The notes under the pieces were generated by a model, which saw only the letters and a program-made list of their open reading frames with translations, did not search any database and was not told the DNA's origin. The translations under genes were made by a program, and so were the position numbers. Shown here piece by piece: positions 16,436 through 21,668 of a stretch of 21,668 nucleotides of DNA. Origin of the DNA: DATKYK01 sp034430255 (lineage in GTDB: Bacteria; Chloroflexota; Dehalococcoidia; E44-bin15). Location of the stretch: positions 1-21,668 of the forward strand of contig DAOUEU010000028.1 in NCBI GenBank assembly GCA_034430255.1, read 5' to 3'. Position 1 is the stretch's first letter, and the number at the start of each line of letters is the position of its first letter.

Positions 16436-17134
16436 CTATTTATGAGCAAAAATATAATCGCAGTTTTCAAATTCATTACCCATCCTCAAATCATCTAGGG
16501 AAACACTCTTCACCTTAAATGCCAATTTTTGAAGATATTCGACAATATCTATGACGGATTGACCTAACTGCTTCAAGAAATCGTGATGGATCTCACAAAA
16601 TATCTTGACTTTATTTTTTTGTAAGGTTTCTTTGGCTCCCTTAAAAACCAAAAGCTCACTCCCTTCACAATCCATGTTAATCAAATCTATTCTTTCTATC
16701 TTCTTCTCAGATAAAAATCTGTCTATTGCAGTGGTAGAAACCTCATACCTTTTAACACCTTCTTCTAAAACGATCCCACTGGAAAGTCCTCTCTGATAAA
16801 AATCGACTCCCCCTACCTGATCGGTCACGGCCTGTTCATAAACCTCCACATTCTCTAATCCATTAGCAGATACATTTTCTTTCAATGTGTCGAAATACTC
16901 AGGAACTGGCTCAAAAGAAAAAACCCTGCCTCCTTTTCCAATTGTCTTAGCTATAGTTACGGTAGTAATACCTATATTAGCGCCAATATCGATTACATTC
17001 ATTCCTTCTTCGACAGTTGATTCCAGAAATTCCACTTCTGATCCTTCATGATCATTCTCCTTCAAAAAGTTTCTGAAAGCAGGTGAATCATAAATAAAAA
17101 ATTCAATATCCATATTTAAAACCATTCGTGCCAA
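16436..17134 (-). CDS. FkbM-family SAM-dependent methyltransferase
   Basis: About 225-232 residues. The SAM-binding motif VIDIGANIGITT lies near residue 50, followed by VFSFEPVPEYFDTLKENV, INMDCEGSELLVFKGA and KIFCEIHHDF, all typical of the FkbM family. These are usually O-methyltransferases acting on sugars, lipids or natural products; the substrate here is unknown. The start is uncertain: TTG at 17134, ATG at 17125 and ATG at 17113 are in frame, and none has a good ribosome binding site. The last begins directly after the stop of the upstream gene and fits translational coupling. The gene is AT-richer than the acs operon. It ends 11 bases before the broken zinc-ribbon gene. Confidence 0.82.
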   Translation of the reverse strand: MARMVLNMDIEFFIYDSPAFRNFLKENDHEGSEVEFLESTVEEGMNVIDIGANIGITTVTIAKTIGKGGRVFSFEPVPEYFDTLKENVSANGLENVEVYEQAVTDQVGGVDFYQRGLSSGIVLEEGVKRYEVSTTAIDRFLSEKKIERIDLINMDCEGSELLVFKGAKETLQKNKVKIFCEIHHDFLKQLGQSVIDIVEYLQKLAFKVKSVSLDDLRMGNEFENCDYIFAHK

Positions 17135-17733
17135 TAAAGAGAAGGATTTATCTCATACTGAGCGGAACCTGAACGAAGCGAAGCTTGAATGGGTGCGCTT
17201 ATTATGCCGCATCTGGTAAATTCATCAATTATTCGGTGAATATCCAATACCAAATTAAGCTCACCACTAACCTCTCGCATAATTTCAGGGGTTACCTTGC
17301 GATCTGGGTTTACCATTTTGAGCGTACTTAAAAAATGGGCGACTTCCCCTATCCTCTTCTCACCTACCTCTTTTAGGCTCTGCTCTTCGGCATATTTAAT
17401 ATTCCATTCTCCAGTCTCTTTAGTTCTTTCTACCAAATGCCAGACTACTCTAGGCATTTGGTATCTCTCTCGATATTCGAGGCTCAATACTCTATCTTTC
17501 CAGGCCGAACCCCCTCTGGAAGGGCTTCTCATAGAAATTAGTAACCTTTCTTGATGTAAAATCAGGAGCAGTTCATCTTTTAATTCAGGAGAGATGTCGA
17601 TTTCTTCATAGGAGATGGTCCCCATGTCATGGGAACTATAGAGGATCTTGGCTAAATCAAAGGCATCCTTTTCCGGAAATCGTCTGCTTAGAGCTTTTGC
17701 TAACCGTTCTATATTCGTATCTTCAGAAGACAT
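17116..17733 (-). CDS. Uncharacterised protein, paralogue of the 20876-21520 gene (copy 2)
   Basis: I do not recognise a named family. The 205-residue protein is soluble and mostly helical by appearance, with no signal peptide or membrane segment. It is clearly related to the gene at 20876-21520. Both share an N-terminal helix pair with ISYEE or VSYGE, then LLLILHQERLL versus LLLAIKLRLLL. Both have AWKDRVLSLEYRERYQMP versus AWEDRVFLAELGERYEVP, then ETGEW, and a C-terminal YEINPSLY versus YELNPSIF. The N-terminal part could be a winged helix (inference). It lies between a DUF1638 gene and an FkbM methyltransferase whose start overlaps its end. The upstream A-rich stretch AAAAGGAAAAGGAT is a moderate ribosome binding region. 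Confidence 0.7.
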   Translation of the reverse strand: MSSEDTNIERLAKALSRRFPEKDAFDLAKILYSSHDMGTISYEEIDISPELKDELLLILHQERLLISMRSPSRGGSAWKDRVLSLEYRERYQMPRVVWHLVERTKETGEWNIKYAEEQSLKEVGEKRIGEVAHFLSTLKMVNPDRKVTPEIMREVSGELNLVLDIHRIIDEFTRCGIISAPIQASLRSGSAQYEINPSLYWHEWF

Positions 17734-17801
17734 TTTTATTTTTAATCCTTTTCCTTTTTAAATAATAGTGTTACGGAGGCTGGAAATTCTCGGTTCCTTT
17801 G

Positions 17802-18452
17802 CTACTTTTCCGAAGCCGCTTCTAAAAGCAGCTTTTTCAATCGATCTAAAGAAATTTCGTAGGGTAGAATTGGAAGTTCCATCCAGTCAGAAAATTCAAG
17901 AAGCTCCTCAGCGTGCTCTTCACAGTACTTATCATAAAATCCTATGCTATCCAGTAGCCCAGCTCCCTCAGTGTATTTGTGCTTGGGGAAATTCTCAATT
18001 GCAAAACCTTTATCCCGGTCTTGAAAGGCATACTGTCGATACAATAACCACCCCGGGGTGAACCAGTAAACGTTTTCCCTTTTGCCCCCGCTTATTCTAT
18101 CCCTTTCCTCTTTGCTGGCCAGCATATCCACGCAATATTCTGCCTTAATCCTCGAGATCCCGGCTCCTTGCTCTTCAATTATCTTATCTATAGTACGATA
18201 AGAATCATCGGAATTAATGTAGCAAAATTTGCCTCCATAAATCACGATCACTTTCTGAGCATACTTCTTAGCATTACTTATTTGTCTTATAAGCTGGTTT
18301 TCTAGCTCTCGAGGGCTCTCATGCCTCCCTGGCTTCGTGAACAGAATCTTCTTGGCATCTAGGAAGTTACTTTCCTTTAAATAATTTAATTCCGGAACCA
18401 GTGTTCCGCAAGCGACGATGGCATGATCTCTAAAGGAGGCTTGATTTACCAT
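17802..18452 (-). CDS. DUF1638-like protein
   Basis: A 216-residue protein when started at the ATG at 18452, where AGAGGGG lies at the right distance. A longer in-frame reading to 18557 would bury that site and adds an unconvincing N-terminus. The beginning, HAIVACGTLVPELNYLK, and the central VIVIYGGKFCYIN followed by RIKAEYCVDMLA resemble the DUF1638 family. That family is often encoded beside corrinoid proteins and methyltransferases in anaerobes. Conserved cysteines occur in ACGTL, GGKFCY and AEYC. WFTPGWLLYRQYAF and GFYDKYCEEHAEELLEF mark the C-terminal half. Its biochemical role is unknown. Methyl or corrinoid metabolism is suggested only by context. Confidence 0.65.
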   Translation of the reverse strand: MVNQASFRDHAIVACGTLVPELNYLKESNFLDAKKILFTKPGRHESPRELENQLIRQISNAKKYAQKVIVIYGGKFCYINSDDSYRTIDKIIEEQGAGISRIKAEYCVDMLASKEERDRISGGKRENVYWFTPGWLLYRQYAFQDRDKGFAIENFPKHKYTEGAGLLDSIGFYDKYCEEHAEELLEFSDWMELPILPYEISLDRLKKLLLEAASEK

Positions 18453-18802
18453 GTTTTTACCCCTCTTATTCATATTTCGGATTGTTTTAAAATCATGTGA
18501 TGTTGGTATAATGATGAAGCAAGCAATTTGGATGGACCGCGTTTTTACCCTTAGCACCAGCGGGTTTTATAGGTGTTCCTTTAGGTTCATTAAACGGGGA
18601 ATGAATGATTCCTATTGTCTTGTAATTTATCTTTTGATTACTACTCATTGCTTCTTTGCTTTCAGTTTTTTGATTCTAGCAAAAGTATGATCCACTCTGC
18701 GGGATAATCCTTAGACACCCTCTCTTATGGCTTCTGGAAAGAAGTAAAAGTTCAACTTAAAAGCGAAGCAGGGTTGAAATCCGAATCTTCGGGCCGGCAC
18801 CT
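18453..18802. other. Non-coding stretch upstream of the DUF1638 gene
   Basis: I see no convincing gene here. A plus-strand reading frame inside it (18451-18690) has no ribosome binding site and no family resemblance. Together with the iron-sulfur relic to its right, it gives about 520 bases without an intact gene, consistent with decay of a former cistron. No clear promoter or terminator stands out. Confidence 0.5.
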
Positions 18803-18952
18803 TCATCTAGATAATTTCGCTTTTTCTATATTCTGAATAAGGATTTTGCCCGTGACCAAAGAGGAGGAAGCTCTCCCTTCAGCTACAACTATAGCGAATT
18901 CACCGCAATTCCCAAAACGACAAAAACCCCAGTTCAGCTTAGGCAATATTTC
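18803..18952 (-). pseudogene. Relic of an AcsC/CdhE-type [4Fe-4S] domain
   Basis: A 49-codon open stretch on the minus strand reads ILPKLNWGFCRFGNCGEFA, then VVAEGRASSSLVTG. It aligns with the PF04060-type iron-sulfur domain seen at the start of AcsC in this window (LLPKTNCKECGFPTC). Counting gives positions 8, 11, 16 and 33 for the four ligands, the exact Cx2Cx4Cx16C spacing. However, position 8 is Trp (TGG, one base from a Cys codon) and position 33 is Val; only C11 and C16 remain. No proper start or ribosome binding site is visible. It lies 22 bases after the thioredoxin gene. It most likely remains from a larger corrinoid or Fe-S protein; a functional microprotein is less likely. Confidence 0.5.
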
Positions 18953-18974
18953 TTAGTTCTTCCCTATTTCCCTC

Positions 18975-19514
18975 TTATCCCCTTCCCTGTAATTCGAGCA
19001 ATAATTGAGATAACCTTTCATTTGCCTTTTCCATCTCTTGGGCTGCCTGTGATATGCTACTATAAAGTGGATCATTTGTTACATCATCGACTTTCCCAGC
19101 CCACTTTCTAAATTTTTCACTGTGCTCCTTATTATGCTCGGCCCAGGAATTTAAGATTACTTTAAGCCTTCCTCTCTCATCGGTTGGGAATTTCCTAAGA
19201 ACATCATCAACTTTGGAGCGGATCATTTCTTCGGGGACTGCGCCGAGAATTTCGTCAACCTTTTCGCCGTTGGCGAAATACATCTGCATAGGTATGCTCA
19301 TTATTTGGTATCTCATCGCCAACTGAGGATTTTCATCCACATTGATTTTGCAGAATTTAAAATTTTCGTATTCGTCCGATAGCTTGTCATATATCGGTGA
19401 GACCCTGACACATGGGCCGCACCAGGGCGCCCAGAAATCAACCTCCGCGGGTACATCTGATTTCAGGACTTCCTCCTCAAAATTTTGATCCGTAACTTCC
19501 ACTACCTTGCTCAT
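18975..19514 (-). CDS. Thioredoxin with a C-terminal helical extension
   Basis: A 179-residue protein. Residues 1-110 are a thioredoxin fold with the active-site pair C32-G-P-C35 in FWAPWCGPC and the cis-proline segment MSIPMQMYF, so it should reduce disulfides in the cytoplasm. The remaining ~70 residues are unusual for thioredoxin. They begin LKVILNSWAEHNKEHSEK, carry two histidines in HNKEH, and end in a heptad-like amphipathic helix (MEKANERLSQLLLELQ). A metal-binding or partner-docking role of the tail is inference. GTAGGAGGTA precedes the ATG. Neighbours on the same strand are cooT/cooC upstream and DUF1638 downstream, which points to a redox helper in that set. Confidence 0.88.
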   Translation of the reverse strand: MSKVVEVTDQNFEEEVLKSDVPAEVDFWAPWCGPCVRVSPIYDKLSDEYENFKFCKINVDENPQLAMRYQIMSIPMQMYFANGEKVDEILGAVPEEMIRSKVDDVLRKFPTDERGRLKVILNSWAEHNKEHSEKFRKWAGKVDDVTNDPLYSSISQAAQEMEKANERLSQLLLELQGRG

Positions 19515-19609
19515 CTATGTACCTCCTACTTCTAAATTTAATATAACCAAATTGCAACCATCCAAGGAGATCCTGTATGAGGCCACGGGTATCCCTTCAG
19601 GTCTTACAA

Positions 19610-19780
19610 CTACAAATTTACTAGTTCATTTCGGTTGCTTCCGATAGCATCTCGCTCGTACATCATGCCATAACTATGTATCTCTTCGATCCAGTTTGGC
19701 ATCTCAGCTAATCGACCTACCATCGGGAAGACGCGGCTTGCTCTGCTGGCTAATGGAGATTGGATTACCGGTCTCAGCTT
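19610..19780 (-). pseudogene. Possible gene relic, family uncertain
   Basis: A 56-codon open stretch with protein-like content starts inside the CooT gene end and stops at a TAG. It includes SRVFPMVGRLAEMPNWIEEI and MMYERDAIGSNRNELV. It has no ribosome binding site. GRLA followed by WIEE faintly recalls the C-terminal region of citrate synthases, but this is too weak to name it. It could be chance. The rest of the 19515-19773 gap shows only the thioredoxin ribosome binding site. Confidence 0.25.
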
Positions 19781-19971
19781 TCAAAGACTATCGAGTGGTC
19801 CTGTATAAAATCGATGCTCTTTATTCTGCCTGCAACGAATTTCTGCTCCCCCAACAGGGTGGTTAGTAAGAAGCCATTGACCTCTGCCTCTAATAGGGCC
19901 ACATCGCTCATCACCTCCTTCACTTTATCATCTTTATTGCCGGTTTCAATATAAGCAGTAGATAAGCACAT
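19774..19971 (-). CDS. cooT: CooT-like nickel-binding protein
   Basis: A 65-residue protein beginning MCLSTAYIE, with the family stretch VMSDVALLEAEVNGFLL, then LLGEQKFVAGRIKSIDFI and a final strand SIVFES. CooT proteins are small dimeric nickel binders that use the cysteine at position 2 and support CO dehydrogenase maturation. That cysteine is present. The start at 19971 is chosen because GGGAGG lies at the right distance and it gives the conserved MCL start. A start at 19989 would include the ribosome binding site. Only one base separates it from the stop of the CooC-type gene, so the two are translationally coupled. The gene symbol rests on family resemblance and context. Confidence 0.8.
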   Translation of the reverse strand: MCLSTAYIETGNKDDKVKEVMSDVALLEAEVNGFLLTTLLGEQKFVAGRIKSIDFIQDHSIVFES

Positions 19972-19972
19972 G

Positions 19973-20779
19973 TTAACCCTCCCTAACATAGTTTTCCGAT
20001 AAGATGAGGTCTGAGACCCCGGCGACTTCCTCTATAGCCTTGCCTCCCTTTATTGGACGCCCCTCCAAGCAGGCCTCAAAAATCTCAGGGTCATAAGGTA
20101 TATGCCCGATGACGTTTATATTTCTCTTTATTAGCTGCTCTTTTAACCTGGATGCCATTTCATCTGAGGTCACCTTGTTAAGTAGAGCCCAGATATTATT
20201 TAACCCGATTTCGGCAGCTAGGCTATTTACCTTTTCCGCAACCTGTAGGGACTCAAAGGATGGCTCTACTACTATTAGCACACTGTCTATGCTTGTCTCA
20301 ACGCCCCTGCCAAAGTGTTCCACACCTGCCTCCATATCCACAACTGCTAGCTCATCCGGTTTAAGGCGGAGCTTGTTCAGGAATTCGCGGCTCAATACAC
20401 CCATAGGGCAGGCGCAGCCCTCCAGGGATTGAAGTATTTTCCCTATGCAGACCAAGCTGATTCCATCCCTTTTAAGTATATGCTGAGAAGGGATGTCATC
20501 GAGCAGTATTTGTTCTTGCGTCAATATATTCATACGGGGCTTGGATTCTCCCGAGGAGTATTTTGACGCCATCTCTTTCTGAACCTTTTTCTTGCCTCCT
20601 GCCAGTTCCATGAGTGGAACAGGTGAACTATCGAAACCGAGCATTCGGTAGAGCCCCGAGTTTGATTCATCCGAGTCGACGACCAGCACCTTGTAGCTCT
20701 TTTCTTGTAACCCCTTTGCCAGCAATGTGACTATGGCGCTTTTACCACTACCACCCTTTCCACAAACAGCTATTTTCAT
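19973..20779 (-). CDS. cooC: CooC-type nickel-insertion ATPase
   Basis: A 268-residue MinD/CooC-family ATPase. Deviant Walker A GKGGSGKSA starts at residue 7; VVDSDESNSGLYRMLG and VVDMEAGVEHFGRG follow. C122-A-C124 in EGCACPMG is the Cys-x-Cys nickel/zinc site of CooC proteins. These dimers use ATP to insert nickel into the C-cluster of CO dehydrogenase. It differs clearly from the acs-operon ATPase at 6998-7750, so each may serve a different nickel enzyme (inference). AAAGGGGG lies in front of the ATG, a good promoter lies upstream, and cooT follows at once. No CO dehydrogenase gene is within the window. Confidence 0.9.
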   Translation of the reverse strand: MKIAVCGKGGSGKSAIVTLLAKGLQEKSYKVLVVDSDESNSGLYRMLGFDSSPVPLMELAGGKKKVQKEMASKYSSGESKPRMNILTQEQILLDDIPSQHILKRDGISLVCIGKILQSLEGCACPMGVLSREFLNKLRLKPDELAVVDMEAGVEHFGRGVETSIDSVLIVVEPSFESLQVAEKVNSLAAEIGLNNIWALLNKVTSDEMASRLKEQLIKRNINVIGHIPYDPEIFEACLEGRPIKGGKAIEEVAGVSDLILSENYVREG

Positions 20780-20844
20780 TACAATAGCCCCCTTTAAGTG
20801 CTATCCCATTAATTTATCTATATAACACCTTTGACATACTCTGT

Positions 20845-20873
20845 ATTATATTTTATTTCTCGAGACGTTTTAA
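20845..20873 (-). promoter_or_regulatory. Predicted promoter of cooC-cooT
   Basis: On the minus strand TTAAAA (20873-20868) and a consensus TATAAT (20850-20845) are 17 bases apart, giving a leader of about 58 bases before the cooC start. It overlaps the last codon of the upstream unknown gene. Confidence 0.6.
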
Positions 20874-20875
20874 GA

Positions 20876-21520
20876 TCAAAGCCTAATCGTAATATGCTTG
20901 GGATACATTTCATACCCATAGTTTTTCCTTACGAATATAGAGGGGTTAAGTTCGTACATGGGGAAACCTGCTCTGGTCACCTCTGCAAGCGAGCCAAGTT
21001 TGGGGCTCATCACCCCGCTCCCTTTAAGTTCGGCTATCAGTGCATCCACCCTGTCTCCTAGACCCAGCTCTATACATACTTCCTTTATTTGCACTGCATC
21101 AATTCTCAGGTGTTGAGATCTTTCGCCAAGCTTGGTGACTAATTCGGGTAATTGTTTCCATTGTGGTTCCCCTGCTAGCCTGAAGGCCTCAACCAGAGCA
21201 TTATCTGGAACCCACTCCCCCGTCTCCCCGGCGTTTTCCACGAGAAACCTGATGATATTTGGCACTTCATACCTTTCCCCAAGCTCAGCCAGGAAAACCC
21301 GGTCCTCCCAGGCAGCGCTCCTGAGCGTCCTAACCGGGAGTAGCAGCCTCAGCTTTATTGCTAGGAGTAGGACATCATCGGCACTGGCCTGAATCATTCC
21401 TTGCACCTCACCGTAGGAAACCTTGCCTCTATTGCACGCTAGGGTTAGAACCTGTGCTAGCGGACAAGCGAGGTCACTATGATCGAGAAAACTACTTAAA
21501 GCCCTTTCAAGCTTCTCCAT
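20876..21520 (-). CDS. Uncharacterised protein, paralogue of the 17116-17733 gene (copy 1)
   Basis: A 214-residue protein of no family I can name. It aligns over its length with the gene at 17116-17733. The best-conserved core is AAWEDRVFLAELGERYEVP, then ETGEWVPDNAL, and the C-terminal MYELNPSIF. This copy adds about 15 residues after that motif (KNYGYEMYPKHITIRL). The N-terminal ~70 residues are helical with VSYGEVQGM, perhaps a winged helix. No cysteine cluster, signal peptide or membrane segment is seen. It follows a methyltransferase by 9 bases and precedes the cooC promoter. Only a weak ribosome binding site (GGGATA) precedes the ATG, suggesting coupling to the upstream gene. Confidence 0.7.
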   Translation of the reverse strand: MEKLERALSSFLDHSDLACPLAQVLTLACNRGKVSYGEVQGMIQASADDVLLLAIKLRLLLPVRTLRSAAWEDRVFLAELGERYEVPNIIRFLVENAGETGEWVPDNALVEAFRLAGEPQWKQLPELVTKLGERSQHLRIDAVQIKEVCIELGLGDRVDALIAELKGSGVMSPKLGSLAEVTRAGFPMYELNPSIFVRKNYGYEMYPKHITIRL

Positions 21521-21529
21521 TCAGTATCC

Positions 21530-21668
21530 CTACCAAATATTCAGTGAAGAAATAAAGACAACATCATCATGCACAAATTCCGTAGTTACCTCGCCGAAAC
21601 CGGCTTCCCGCAGCATAGACCCGATTTCCTGAGGCACATAATATCTCTCTCCCCAAATTTTCTCTGCT
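21530..21668 (-). CDS. C-terminal end of a probable SAM-dependent methyltransferase (cut by window edge)
   Basis: The frame is open from the right edge to the TAG at 21530-21532 and encodes 45 residues. It reads AEKIWGERYYVPQEIGSMLR, then EAGFGEVTTEFV and DDVVFISSLNIW. The pattern of a loop, a helix ending in EAGF and a closing beta strand is the usual C-terminal end of class I methyltransferases. The catalytic part lies outside the window, so the call rests on fold pattern only. It is the first visible gene of the unit that continues with the unknown protein at 20876-21520. Confidence 0.5.
   Translation of the reverse strand, partial: AEKIWGERYYVPQEIGSMLREAGFGEVTTEFVHDDVVFISSLNIW

Noticed and set aside
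18451..18690. 79-codon plus-strand frame with hydrophobic residues
   Set aside because: No ribosome binding site, antisense to the DUF1638 gene start, and residue composition typical of AT-rich non-coding DNA.
20831..20859. Plus-strand promoter-like TTGACA with an AT-rich region
   Set aside because: No plus-strand gene follows. The -10 part is poor and is the complement of the cooC promoter region.
1..21668. tRNA, rRNA, CRISPR arrays, insertion sequences, phage genes
   Set aside because: I looked on both strands and saw no cloverleaf, rRNA-like segment, regularly spaced repeats, transposase or integrase.

Overview
The window looks like chromosome from a strictly anaerobic bacterium that uses the Wood-Ljungdahl (reductive acetyl-CoA) pathway. 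A Chloroflexota/Dehalococcoidia-type genome is my best guess from the gene content and protein flavour, but the sequence alone does not prove this. There are no tRNA, rRNA or CRISPR loci and no recognisable insertion sequence or phage genes.

Region 1 (1-6065, plus strand) holds the C-terminal part of a molybdopterin formate dehydrogenase with a clear intrinsic terminator, then a mismatch-repair operon: mutS, a 64-residue zinc-ribbon protein, and mutL with an intact endonuclease motif. Everything from 6060 to the right edge is on the minus strand. mutL and the first minus-strand gene overlap by their stop codons.

Region 2 (6060-12831, minus strand, transcribed right to left) is an acetyl-CoA synthase operon: a small YflT/GSP17M-like protein, acsB (all A-cluster cysteines present), acsD and acsC (corrinoid iron-sulfur protein), an AcsF/CooC-type nickel ATPase, and acsE (methyltetrahydrofolate methyltransferase). 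Together they would take the methyl group from methyl-H4folate through the corrinoid protein to acetyl-CoA synthase. No CO dehydrogenase (cooS/acsA) gene is in the window. The leader has two candidate promoters, each with TTGACT and a 17-bp spacer, and a strong terminator hairpin just before the first ribosome binding site, which suggests transcriptional attenuation.

Region 3 (13043-15895, minus strand) holds a DGC/NifX-like fusion protein, a 2[4Fe-4S] ferredoxin, a SAM-dependent methyltransferase and a radical SAM protein closed by a terminator.

Region 4 (15895-21668, minus strand, visibly AT-richer in parts) is an accessory area about nickel, redox and methyl chemistry. From right to left it carries the tail of a methyltransferase, an unknown protein, a CooC-type ATPase coupled to a CooT-like nickel-binding protein, a thioredoxin with an unusual C-terminal helical extension, a DUF1638 protein, a second copy of the unknown family, and an FkbM methyltransferase. 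Mixed in are decaying genes: an FmdB-type zinc ribbon broken by a 5-bp tandem duplication, an internally deleted CooC/MinD-like ATPase with a damaged P-loop, and a short relic of an AcsC-type [4Fe-4S] domain that has lost two of its four cysteines. The most novel element is the two-copy unknown family (17116-17733 and 20876-21520), which sits beside methyltransferases and CODH/ACS maturation genes.
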